Shown here piece after piece: positions 45,501 through 56,531 of a stretch of 64,000 bases of DNA (position 1 is the first letter of the stretch; the number at the start of each line of letters is the position of its first letter). The position numbers and the translations under genes are program-made. Source of the DNA: Diploscapter coronatus (Eukaryota; Nematoda; Chromadorea; Rhabditida; Rhabditidae); assembly GCA_964036155.1 (NCBI GenBank), contig OZ038422.1:75105201-75169200 (forward strand). The letters run 5' to 3'. The notes beneath the pieces are model-generated. The model saw only the letters and a program-made list of their open reading frames with translations. It was not told the DNA's origin and did no database searches.

Positions 45501-45638
45501 GATTAAATTCTCTCCCACCTTTGGAGTTTTGACGGTGTTCTCGTTCCTCTCGCTAGCAGCCGTGATTCGACCAAAATACAGAAGGAGGACTGAAATGGAA
45601 AGGACGAACAAAGGCCTGCAGCACTGCATTCTCTGCAT
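42514..45638 (-). CDS. PLOD: Procollagen-lysine 5-hydroxylase / glycosyltransferase
   Basis: ER-lumen enzyme that hydroxylates collagen lysines (Fe2+, 2-oxoglutarate, ascorbate) and glycosylates them; the single C. elegans orthologue is let-268. Fourteen exons: 45638-45519, 45468-45331, 45278-45193, 45145-44863, 44822-44562, 44511-44249, 44206-44093, 44047-43786, 43742-43617, 43572-43399, 43358-43212, 43168-43080, 42898-42804, 42614-42514. They give 752 aa. Signal peptide ([18 protein letters not shown]). N-terminal glycosyltransferase domain has FVDAYDVVF (DxxD metal site), GAEPFCWPD and DDDQLYYT. A second GT-like domain has [11 protein letters not shown]. The C-terminal dioxygenase domain has RPHQDASTF (His, Asp), [17 protein letters not shown] (second His, Arg) and ends VSFINP. 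It is likely the first gene of an operon with MTO1. Confidence 0.95.
42944..43069. mobile_element. hAT-like MITE, family CAGACTTCTC, copy 2, touching a PLOD splice donor
   Basis: A 126-bp element: left CAGACTTCTCAAAACGACCC and right in reverse complement CCGACTTCTCAAAACTCGAC, arms about 37 bp (to ATAGTGTATC). Flanks AATGTCAT (42936-42943) and AATGGCAT (43070-43077) match at 7 of 8 positions. The right duplication overlaps the 5' splice site of the PLOD intron (donor +1 at 43079), covering positions +3 to +10. Confidence 0.8.
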
Positions 45639-46868
45639 GGGCTGCGATTACCTGGTTTGCCCTGAAACTGACTGACTGAATGAATGAATAAATGAATGGG
45701 GATTATCTAATCTGGTCGGATATTTATAACGCGATAAGGCAATAGGGATGAAAAAGAAGGAATGATGAGATCGCATAGAAGTTTCGAGAAGTTGGTTGAC
45801 AGACTGGGAAGAGTGACTGCATGCTTCTGCATTATGGAGGGGAGGAGGAGAAAGCATAAGAAGAGGGAAATTATGGAGAATATCTGGAGTGAATTGGTGA
45901 ATGAATTGGACAGCGAAAGGACTGGGAAAGATTTGAACAGAGAACTGAGAAAATACACAGAGGAAGAGAAATAAAGAAATGGACAAAACAGCTGCAGATC
46001 GCAGTTCTTCTTGCTGCAGCATTCTTCATTCACCACTCTACCTCACTCTTTCTTCCTCTTCCTTTCTTTCTTTCTCTTTCCCTCCAGATTTATCTCCCCA
46101 ACTTGCCCTTTGATTTGCATCATTTCGACAATTTTCCACAATTTTTCTGTAACAACTTTTCACGGAAAAAAGTTCAGTTTCAAACTATTTTGAGAATTCT
46201 CAAACGTGTCGGGCTGCGTATTACTATGATGATTGGCTTGGTTCAAGTTTTTGAAGGTTGATGTGCAGAAAAGTCCTTGAAGGACATTAAGGAAAGTTAG
46301 GAAGGGTGTGAGGGCTGCAGGAAAGCGAGGGAAGTGAAGAAGCCACTGGAATGGGATGGAGAAAACTCGGATTTGTATATATTTACAGCGAGAAGAAGAG
46401 GAGTGGGGAAGAGATTGAGAGGAGGAGGCCATTGGGCCATTGTGAGGATTGCTGCTTTGCTGCTGACCCTTTGAGCTGAGAGAATACAGAAAGACCAGAG
46501 AGAATGGAAGATAGAGAAAGAAATGTTCCCGAAGTTGCGCATAACAAATCGACTGGCACGTTTTCTTCGGAATATCCCGAATAATCAAATATTCTCATAT
46601 TTCCATTGGCCCTGAGAAAAAAGAAACGTGATAAAATCGAGAACTAACACTTGCGAAAATGGAACTTCGAACGGAGGAAAGGGAAGGGAGGATGGGTTGA
46701 AAAAGGAAATGCATTGCGTCGATTTATCTCTTGATGCATTGTTCGCTGTCCGAGACCGTGTCTTGTACAGACTCTAATCCCATAAAATTAAAAAAGAAAC
46801 ATGATCTGTTAGATAGTTTCAGAGAGGAGAAACAAGGACAAAGACAAAAGGGAAGAAGACGAAGAAGA
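45639..46868. other. Divergent intergenic region PLOD / PLGRKT-like A
   Basis: About 1.2 kb without a recognised gene. It is purine/pyrimidine-biased (45840-46100, 46300-46560). No TATA box, RNA gene or repeat was identified. Confidence 0.4.
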
Positions 46869-47701
46869 ATGGGATTGGGACAGTCGACGGCAAGTGGCAG
46901 TGGAGCATTGACACAGGAACAGGCAACTGCAACTGCAATTCTAGCTGAGTTGGAGAAGACAAGGGTGAGTCTGATCGAAGAACGGTGTTTTGAGCTGTCC
47001 AGCAGCATTTTTCAGAAAATTTTGGATAAGCTTTTCATGTCTTTTTTAAAATTTTCTTCACAGAAAAAATCCAAAAAAAAACCCCGACAATCTTATCTGA
47101 ATGGATTCTTAAATTTAAAAAATGCTTTTGGTACAAATTGAGTGGTGTTTCGCTGGACAAAGAAAAGAGCAAGGCAATGTATGAAGGCTACAGCTGGTAT
47201 TGAGTGGATTTCAGATCGAACGTGAACTAGCTTACATTGCACTGCTCGAGCGAAGGAAACGAGCCTGGGAGGTGAGAGCTTTTTCTTTTTCAATTTCAAT
47301 TTTGTTGCATGTCCAGCTAGCGAAAGAGCGAGAAGCCATCGTGTGGACTGGCTCAGGCGGCGCTGCCACTGTCTTCTTCACCATCGTCTCTTCAGTTTAC
47401 CATAAGTAAGCCCATGTTTTTTCGGTTTAGTTACAAATCCAAACCTGTGTTTCAGAAGCCTGATTCATTTGCTGCCCGTGTTCCCCATAATGACTTTCCT
47501 CGCCTACAAGACGCATCTCTGCTTTGGAAACAAATACGATATTATCGATAGTTGGTCAATCAAGAAAAACGAAACTTTGAAAATTATTTTGCAGGAAAAA
47601 CGATGAAACTGTTCGATACTGACGATGGCGAAATGTTCGTGCCAAACCTGGAGGACGTGCAGCGAATTCGAGACGAAATGAAGCTGCCGAGAACGGGATG
47701 A
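46869..47701 (+). CDS. PLGRKT-like two-helix membrane protein, paralogue A
   Basis: Five exons: 46869-46964, 47215-47271, 47317-47405, 47456-47550, 47595-47701; 147 aa, the size of the plasminogen receptor (KT) family. After MGLGQSTASGSGAL and an amphipathic helix (IERELAYIALLERRKRAWE) come two hydrophobic helices, TGSGGAATVFFTIVSSVYH and LIHLLPVFPIMTFLAYKT, in the hairpin arrangement of PLGRKT. A soluble tail with MFVPNLEDVQRIRDEM follows. The C-terminal lysine of vertebrate PLGRKT is absent (ends PRTG). It has diverged more from vertebrate PLGRKT than paralogue B. Function in nematodes is not known to me; a mitochondrial or plasma membrane role can be supposed. Confidence 0.7.
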
Positions 47702-47961
47702 ACGAATCAACAGTCAGTCATATTCGGCATTCACGAAGTCAGATTTGATCACGTTGTCTCATTGTTTGTTAGGTTAGCGGTTAGTGTCAAAGTTGTTGAT
47801 CATTGTCAGATCTTTGTTGCTCAATGTTCGTTCAAAATAAACTTATTTTTCAATGAATTTCTTGATTTTTTGTTTAAAATAAACTATGGTCCTTGGATCC
47901 TACAATTTACTTGAATAAACTTGAATAAAAACGCTTAGAAAAAGCAGTCAATGATTTGCAG
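47702..47961 (+). promoter_or_regulatory. Short spacer between PLGRKT-like A and B with several AATAAA and an acceptor at the ATG
   Basis: AATAAA occurs at about 47836, 47877, 47914 and 47925. ATTTGCAG ends at 47961 directly against the ATG of paralogue B. This is what an operon intercistronic region with trans-splicing would look like. Confidence 0.55.
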
Positions 47962-48641
47962 ATGGGACAAAAAGCATCGTCTCTGCAGACAGACACAGTC
48001 GAATTGAAGAAGATTCTGGATGAGCAGATGGAGGATGAAATAGCTCTTCAGGAATCGAATATTCTCTGGAAACAGGCTTATGAGGTCAGATTTAACCATT
48101 TGCTATCGTTGATTAGAGAGTCAATATTCCATGCAGTAATTAGACACCGAATTTGGAACGAAATAATGAGCCGCGTAGAAGAGAAACGAGAGACGAATAG
48201 CGTAATCTTTGAATATCGACGTGTTCTCCCCAATCAATAATACAACGGGATATTTTCGTTTGTTTCAGAGGTACGAGAAGCGAGAGCGATTTGGATGGCT
48301 AATTCTCGGAGGAGCAACTACTTTAACAACGATGATGATGTGCGCGATTCACTACAAAAGGAAGGTCGGTCAACAAATTCTTTCTTCACACAAACCTACA
48401 AATACAGGAATGCATCATTCCGATTATACCAATTGTGATGGTCATTGGCTATGAATACGATGGACTTTATGGAGAAAGATTCGCCAAAATTCGAGGTTTC
48501 ACATTTTCATCTTTCAGGGAAATTATCCGTTTCTTTTCAGAAAATGCGTACTTTTTGTTGGATGACAAGAAGAGCGAGATCAAATTCGCACCGATCGATT
48601 TGAAGCAGATCGATGCATATCGCTCCAGCAGACACTTTTAG
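47962..48641 (+). CDS. PLGRKT-like two-helix membrane protein, paralogue B
   Basis: Four exons: 47962-48084, 48269-48364, 48408-48495, 48541-48641; 135 aa. MGQKASSLQTDTVELKK and a glutamate-rich helix precede two hydrophobic helices (FGWLILGGATTLTTMMM and IIPIIPIVMVIGYEYDGLYG). The second helix with YEYD.LYG is close to vertebrate PLGRKT (YQYDLGYG). The tail KKSEIKFAPIDLKQIDAYRSS also follows the family. The start codon directly follows TTTGCAG, so the mRNA is probably trans-spliced at this site. Intron 1 carries repeat R2 copy 2. A poly(A) signal is at 48941-48946. Confidence 0.75.
48108..48240. repeat. Dispersed repeat R2, copy 2 (PLGRKT-like B intron 1)
   Basis: Matches the TTC36 intron copy (37045-37185): AATTAGACACCGAATTTGGA, GCCGCGTAGAAGAGAAACGA, GACGAATAGCGTAATCTTTG, GAATATCGACGTGTTCTCC. 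The ends are weakly inverted. Confidence 0.6.
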
Positions 48642-49133
48642 TTCCTTTGACACTAGACTTTTGTAGATTAGTTGTTATTGTTCGGGTTTCTTGATTTTAG
48701 CACAGAGGGACACACTTGGAGAGGGTACAGGTCTCGAAAATTCCATTAAGAGTGGGGCTAGGGGCTGGTAGGCGAATTTTTGTCTCAAAATGTACATTAT
48801 GATGTGCTCGCTGTTACTAAACCATAATCACTCTACCATCATCTATTCCTCTTCTTATTTATCCAAGCTTTCACTTGAAAGGCCTGTATCCTTTCCAAGT
48901 GTTCCCTATGTTTTATTCAAGAAGTCGTTGTTCGTTATTCAATAAAGTTTGCTCAATTTTCCATTCTTTTCAAAGTCGAAGTTCACTCTTTCGATTTTTA
49001 TGTCGAAGCATTGCACTATTTCTGTATGGGGCGTGGCCCATTTAAATTGTCGGTTGCCACGATTTTTCGATTTAATTTACATTTTTTTTCCATTTCTGTC
49101 GCTGCATTCGTGATTTTCGGCGTTTCAGATCCG
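48642..49133. other. Spacer PLGRKT-like B to DHX9
   Basis: 490 bp. It holds the poly(A) signal at 48941-48946, then 180 bp with a GC-rich GGGGCGTGGCC (49026-49036), and the acceptor GGCGTTTCAG ending at 49128, five nt before the DHX9 ATG. This could be an internal promoter or an operon spacer. No gene. Confidence 0.4.
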
Positions 49134-52100
49134 ATGGATAACACGTCGGATGTGAAGAACTTCCTGTATGGCTGGCTGGGCAAGAACCTGTCCATGGCCC
49201 CGCAGTACGAAATCACTCAGACCAACAGAGGCGGGGTGAGCAGATTCAAGTGCGAGGTGAGGGTCGCTGGAATCAGCTACGTGGGAATCGGCAACTCGGT
49301 CAACAAGAAGGACGCCTCCACGAACGCTGCACTCGACTTCTGCAATCACCTCGTGCGGGAGGGCAAAATGCAGGCGAAGGAAGTACCATCTCTGAATGTG
49401 AGCAGACGGATACAGAGAGATGCAATCAAACAAAAGCACAATTCAGGAATCTGCTCTGGAAATCACAAGTGCAGCTCCGAATTGGAACAGTGAATCTGGA
49501 AATGCTTCGAACAGTGGTTCCTTCTTCGGCAATGTCAACTCGTCCTCTGCAGCCGGATATTCCAACAACATCCCTCCCTTCCGCGACTACCAGCCTCGCA
49601 TCAAAACTCAACACGAACAGTACGTGGCACAGAAAGCAGAGGAAATCGCACAGGTCGGAAGGAAAACGAATACAGAGGAGTTATCATCTAAGACAACATG
49701 TTTCAGTCCGAGTCGATCGATTTGAAGAGTGAAATTCACGGCGGCTGGACGATGGACAACAGCAAGGCGGCTCTGAACGAGTTCCTGCAGAAGACGAGGC
49801 AGCCGCCCATCAACTACGCCATTTCCATGAGGGAGGCTGATGCCTGTCGGTTAGTCAAAGCGATAAGGATTTCAAATGTAATTTGACATTTCCAGCACGT
49901 TCATCTGCGAAGCCAAGGTGTTCGCTGCCCCGATTCAGAAGTACGTGATCGGCCGAGGTCAGGGATCGAACAAGAAAGTGGCAGAGGCGGCCTGCGCCAT
50001 GAACATCGTCAGACAGATGTTTCACATGAAAGTACTCGCTGCGTTCAATGGAGAGAGGAAGAAGACAACTGCTGCCACGGTAAGGCACACAGACAGATAC
50101 ATAGGATGACTTGGAGAATTGCAGCTGCCGGAAATCGAGATCAGCATTCCTGACGAGTTGATGGCTCGCGTGAAGACGTATTTGGAGGAGAGAGGAGTCA
50201 ATCCGAAGGCCGTCAGCAAGGAGGCTGTCGATGCAGCCACTCCACAGCCGCTTCTCCTCGACCTCAAACTCGACACTTTCCCTGATTCAAATGTGAGAAA
50301 ACATTTTCAGCTTTTTGAAAGATCAAGGCCAGGGTTCCAAACGGGGTGAGAATTTTCGGCCCGCTACATTTTAAAAATTCGAGCCCAGCCGACACTGTCC
50401 GTGATGTTTCTTTTGTCTTTAATTTCGGCCCGCTAGTTCGATTTTGGCCGAAGTCTACTGAAGCACAAAATCGCAATATTTTTCAAGAAGTAACCAATTT
50501 TATCATCATAAAATGTTCTAGAAGCTAATTTCTAAGCATTTCTCGCTTAAAAATCTCGAAAAATAATTGTTTTAAAAACCAAATTTCGGGCTCGGTCGAG
50601 GGTCGGACCGTTAGAACTGATTAGGACCTCTTGTATTTGTCACCAGCTGGTCTATATCACCATGTGTACCTGTCACCAGTTATTCTTCTTTTCCCCACGT
50701 TTCCTACTCTAAAATCTCATGATAAATACAAATAGCAATACTGACTAACTGGGGGTGACAAATACAGAAAGCCAAAAATTTATTTAACGATTTTTCAGAC
50801 GATTCCTGCAAGCAATATTGCGTGGGCGCCCTCGATGCAGAACTGGAACCCCTGGAGAGCTGTGAACATCGACGAGCCGCCCCTGGCATTCATGAGCATG
50901 ACAGACATCAGCGCAAAGCTGGCAGACCTGGAAATGAGCAAGACGGGACTCGAGGAGATGAATTCGAAGAGAGAGAACCTGCCCGTGTCTGCGCACAGAC
51001 AGAGGATCATCGACATAGTCAGGCAGTTCCCCGTCACGCTCATCAAGGGCGAGACTGGGTGCGGAAAGAGTACTCAGGTACGGAAATATTCATGTTTAGA
51101 AAAGAAAGAACAAGAACGCATTTCTAATTTTCTAAATTATTTTGGGATGTGGTTTAGGTTGGAGTTTTAATACACGAATATTTATTGAATGGAATAAGGT
51201 AGGTGATGGTTAATAAGGTCATCCTAATATTGCTAACTATCGGGGTTTATAAAGGACGGTTTAGTTATTCGTCTAGGGATTTTTTATAAAGAAAATTAGA
51301 TGATTAATTTTTGCCCAGATGATCAGACTGAACAATTGAAAGAAAATTCCTTGAAATGAGAAATTCATGATAATTCATACCATTCTTCGCAAAAACAGGA
51401 AATGCTTCAGGTGGCCCAATTCCTGATGGAGGACCACTTGGCGCAAGGCAAGCTGGCCGAATTCAACGCGATTGTCTCGCAGCCGCGTCGCATCTCTGCC
51501 ATTTCCCTGGCTGAACGAGTGGCTACAGAGCGTGGAGAGCAGGTCGGGGACAGCGTTGGATATGGAGTAAGGTATGTGTGTCAATTCATCTACTTTATCA
51601 ACTAACCAACTTGTTTGGAGATTCGATTCTGTGCTGCCTCGTCCGTATGGCTCGATCATGTACTGCACAGTTGGAGTTCTGCTGCGCAAGATGGAAGGTG
51701 GCCTGCGCGGCGTGTCCCACATCATTATCGACGAAATTCACGAGAGAGACATCGATGTAAATCCATTTTTCTTCTACAAATGAGATTATTTATTTTTGAG
51801 ACGGATTTCGTGCTGATTGTGCTGCGTGAAATGGTCCGCGAGTACAAGAACTTGCGCATCATTCTCATGTCTGCAACAATCGACACTCAGCTGTTCGTGG
51901 AGTACTTCGGCAACTGCCCCATCATCGAGATGTCTGGCAGAACGCACAATGTGCAGCGTATGTCTTTTCTCATTAATTGCATGCAAAGGAACTAGCTAAT
52001 TGTTTGCAGACTACTTCCTGGAAGAGATTCTGACGATGCTTCGCTACATGCCTCCTGAGAAGGAGAGGAAGAAGAAGGACAAGGAAGTGGAAGTGGAAGA

Positions 52101-55100
52101 CGAGGACGGCAAGTTGAAGAACATGAACTTGCTGGCGAGTGGAGATGCAACGCTGAAACAGGCGATGAGCAGAGTGTCTGAGAGAGAGATTCCTCACGAT
52201 GTGATCGAGGTTGGTTGGATGAATAAGGGATGAGGAATGATGAATATGCAGTGAACAGAACGCAAGAATTGCTTGGTAATCATGTGAAGTTATCTCGCAA
52301 TTCGACAAACGAAAAACCAGTTGAATGCAGTCCGAGCAATCGAATCTGTTTGAACACAATAAGGAGTATCCCCGGGCTGTGCATGCTTGGTGTCTAAGCA
52401 TCACTGCCCTATTTGAAAATGAATATACAACATTTCAGCTGAAGAAATATTCCTCCTGTAAGTATTCGACTGCTCGGATATGCTTCAATCTATTCTCTCT
52501 AGTATTTTGACTTGCGAAAATGTATGAGTCAACTCTCATGTTTTATGAATGGAGGGAAATAATTCGTATTCAGGCAATTCTCAAAGACATAGCTCTGCGA
52601 GGCGAACAGGGCGCTGTGCTGATCTTCCTACCGGGATGGAATGAAATCATGGCACTTCACAATCTGCTCACCAATCATCAGGAATTCTGTAAGAGAAATG
52701 ATACTCTCTTAGGAGATTTGGCCTTTCGAATAGCCTAGTTTTAATACCTTGTAGGTAAAAAACTGGCATTAAAGTTCAGGATAAATTTATATAGGCTAAA
52801 TTTAGTATAAAAACGTCTGACTTGAATTGTTGATCAATTTAATATCACATTTACCTTACTACGTCCTAACTCTACCCTTTCCATATCCATTTTTACTCAT
52901 TTTGAACATTTTTTAGCCTACGGGGTATTCAATAAGCCGAAGATTTATGTTTTTATTCCAGCGCAACAGGACAAGTACGTAGTCCTGCCTCTGCACAGCC
53001 AGTTGACAAGCAGCGAGCAGCGAAAAGTGTTCAATCACTACGACGGCAGACGCAAGATCATTCTCTCGACCAACATTGCAGAGTCCTCGGTCACAATCGA
53101 CGATGTCGTCTTTGTGATTGATTCGTGCAAGTACGCCTATTCTTCACTCCATCCCCATTCAACTCAATCTGTTCAGGGCCAAAGAGCGTCTCTACACTTC
53201 CAACAACAACATGGTCCACTTCGCAACTGTGTGGGCCTCGAAGACGAATCTTGTGCAGAGACGAGGCAGAGCGGGACGAGTCAGGCCGGGCTACTGCTTC
53301 CATATCTGCAGCAAGCAGAGATTCGAGGCGTAAGATTTAGATATTTCAGCGTGTATGTCTTTGCGCACACAAAAATGACAGCTGTATATTGTCAGAATGA
53401 GATCTAATCTTTTTTTTTTCTTGGAAACAAGTGGATTTTGCGTGTTTGATCGAAGTTTTAATAACTTATTCGATTTTTTCCTACCTTATCCTTACCTAGC
53501 CCTACCTCGCCCAAGACTAAATCCTGTCACTACCATTACCTTATAGAAGTCTGTTACTATTTTTCACAGAACTCTACATATCTATAATCTAGCTAGTCTC
53601 AGATATTCAATAGTTGGTCAATTAAGGAGAGTATCAAGTTGAATACTAGAACATAAGATGATATCATAAGTAAGGTTGTTATGAAAGTAATACAAAATCT
53701 AAGAAATTGGCTACTAAATGCAACGAATACGAGTATTTTTGCAAGAAACACATTTTGTGCGCAACGACTGTTCCTCATATTTCAAAGCCTTCGTGAATTG
53801 TCGTATTTCAGGCTGGACGAACATGCGACCGCCGAGATTCTGCGCACTCCCCTGCATCAGGTGGCCCTCACCATCAAGCTGCTGCGTCTCGGCTCTGTCG
53901 GAGACTTCCTGGCCAAGGCGATCGAGCAGCCGCCCTACGACATGATCATCGAGTCCGAGACCATGCTGCAGAGTTAGTCTTTGAAATCATTCGTATGAAA
54001 ATCGTCATCTCTGTTCAGGCATGGGAGCACTGGACCGCAATCTGGAGCTGACCCCACTCGGCAAGATGCTGGCTCGTCTGCCGATCGACCCTGTCATCGC
54101 CAAAGTGATCGTGCTGGGCGCCTGTCTGGGAATCGGCTCCCTGATGTGCGACATCGCGGCTTCGATGTCCTTCTCTGCCCCGTTCGTGCCTCGCGAACGT
54201 CACCACACAAGACTGTCGGGAATTCAGCGCACTTTTTCGGGCGACAGATTCTCGGGTGAATTCCCTCTCTGCATCTGGCAAAATGAATCAACTATTTCAG
54301 ACCATGTCTCGTTCGTGGCAGTCAACCAGGCGTATCGTCAGGAGGCGGACAATGGCCAGATTGCAGAGCAGAAGTTCTGCGACAGGCACAGTCTGTCGAA
54401 CACGATCCTCAAGATGACGATGGGCGCGCGCAACCAGCTGCTGGACGTGCTCTGCAACAACTGCGGCTTCCCCTACGACTCGCTGGGCGACATCCACGTT
54501 TCCACTCGCGGTCAGGATCTCAATCTCGATCTCCTCATGTCCATGCTCGTCTCTGCTCTCTATCCAAACATCGCCTACTACAAGGGAAAGAGAAAGGTTG
54601 GACAATCATTCCGAAGCACTTTTCAATTGGAGCGTTTTCAGGTGTACACCCTGGAACAGACCTCAGCGCTGGTCAGCAAGATGTCGATGCTGACTCCACT
54701 CCAGGGGGACGCCATCCAACCGCCCTCTCCACTGCTCGTCTTCACAGAGAAACTCCGCACTCGAGTCATTTCGTGCAAGGAGCTGAGTGTCATTTCTGCA
54801 GTGCAGCTGCTGCTGTTCGGCAGTCGCAAGGTGGAGTGTGTCGGGGAGAATCTCGTCAGACTCGATGACATGTAATCCACTACTAGTTCACCCCTTGCGA
54901 TCACTTCAATTTATGTCCATTCAGGTTCACTCTGAGGATGTCCCCCGACTCTGCAGCAGCGATTGTGGCTCTGCGTCCCTGCATCGAGTCGCTGCTCGTT
55001 CGCTATTGTCTCGCTCCCGAAACTCTCGAGGGACCCAGCGATGCAGGTCTGTTGGAATTCACTCGTCAGCACGAAGATTAGCCCATTTCAGACAGAGAAT

Positions 55101-55719
55101 TGGGCGATTTGCTGCGCGAATTGTCCTCGGACAAATTCTTCTCGGAGGCCTCCATTCGCGACTATCTGCTCACAGACACGGCTGCTGAAAACGTAAAGCT
55201 TCCGAGAGGAATTGCTCAATCAAAGAATGGCCATTTCAGATGCAAGCCCCTGTGGGAGGTCGTGGTCGCGGCAGAGGCAGAGGCGGCGGCCCGTTCAGAG
55301 GCCGTGGAGGAGGCGGGTTCAATCAGTGGGGACTAGGTTGGAATTTAGCAAATTAGCATAAATGGTTGAATGAATTGCAGGAGGCGGTACCTCGTGGGAC
55401 CAGCCATCTCGCGGAAGTAATGGAGGCCATGCAGGTGGAAATGGGCCCGATTCGCCGTCCATCAAGCAAGACGTCGGCAGCGAGGATGCAAATGGCCAAT
55501 CGATAGGAGGACCCATGTACAGGAATCAGGACCAGGGTCAGGGTCAGGGAGGCGGCTACAGACTGGGACCGTACCAGAACTGGCAGAGAGGAGGCGGCCA
55601 CTATGGAACTCATAGGAGAGGCTTTGCTGACTCCAGAGGCAGATGCAAGTTGTTTAGAATAAGACGTGAATAAAGACGATGGGTTTGCAGGGCGCGGTCG
55701 CGGTCGTGGTCGGTGGTAA
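49134..55719 (+). CDS. DHX9: ATP-dependent RNA helicase A
   Basis: Nuclear DEAH-box helicase (MLE/RHA family; rha-1 in C. elegans) acting on dsRNA, R-loops and transcription. 22 exons, 1290 aa: 49134-49397, 49447-49653, 49707-49849, 49896-50079, 50125-50292, 50799-51077, 51411-51571, 51621-51756, 51801-51957, 52010-52209, 52574-52688, 52962-53130, 53177-53329, 53812-53972, 54019-54255, 54301-54596, 54642-54871, 54925-55046, 55092-55192, 55240-55336, 55381-55644, 55691-55719. Two dsRNA-binding domains ([10 protein letters not shown]..; [18 protein letters not shown]). Helicase motifs I ([10 protein letters not shown]), II (DEIH), III (SAT), IV-V ([18 protein letters not shown]) and VI ([12 protein letters not shown]). 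HA2/OB domains, then a Gly-rich RGG tail ending RGRGRGRW. The last intron has a GC donor. Two 45-nt introns (54256-54300, 54597-54641) have no stop. Confidence 0.95.
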
Positions 55720-56531
55720 CCTGCACGCAGCGCAACTGCAACACATGCAGCTGCCGCAACCACTTCCCGATACTAACTCGACTGGGACTGAGAATGGCAA
55801 CAACAACCTCAACAACCTCAGCAACCTGCTCTCCACTGCTCTTCCTGTTTCCGCGTTGATGGCTCCTCTCCCCGCTTCTCCCATTCTCAATCAGCCCCTT
55901 CACAATCCCATCTTGGAGGCCCTTTTCAACCCCTTCAACATCTGGAGTCCTTTCCAGTCTTCCCCCAATCTGTCATCTCCTCCTCCTCCTCCTCCCAATT
56001 TGAATGACAGGTCATCGGATTTCTAGTTACTTGTTTTACCTCGGAGGCGCACACTTTCTTCTTTTACACTATTTCAAAGAGTCCGTGTATCCCTCTGCTT
56101 ATTAATTCTCTCGCTAGAATTATTTTATTTTTTATTGGCTGTTTTCATGAGACGAGTTATTTCTAGTGGATTCAGAATATTTGACAGTGCAAATTGTTGT
56201 TAGTAAATTATTGGTGTTGAATTCAATGTTCAATGTTTATCAAATTTATATCGCTCATTTTCATCGAGTAGAAATGAATAAATGGGCAAAGCACTATGTG
56301 TGAAGGCTTATTCTCTCCACACTTCGAGAATTCACTTCGCATGCAGATTTGTCCCGCCAAATGCTTCAATTCCCAAAACATCGATTTAATATTCCATTTA
56401 TTTCTTTAAATTAAACTGAAGAATTTGCAATTCACAGAATAACCACCCGCACGTGGGAGAAAATCGTTATTTTGAAGAAGTTGTTGAATTTGAAGAACCA
56501 AACCACTTTTCATCCATCAGTCTGTGTGCAC
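55720..56531. other. Convergent 3' region of DHX9 and CHMP7
   Basis: Contains AATAAA for DHX9 at 56277-56282 and, on the minus strand, AATAAA at 56402-56397 for CHMP7. An open frame continues from the DHX9 last exon in another phase to 56026 (see findings). Otherwise nothing was recognised. Confidence 0.4.
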
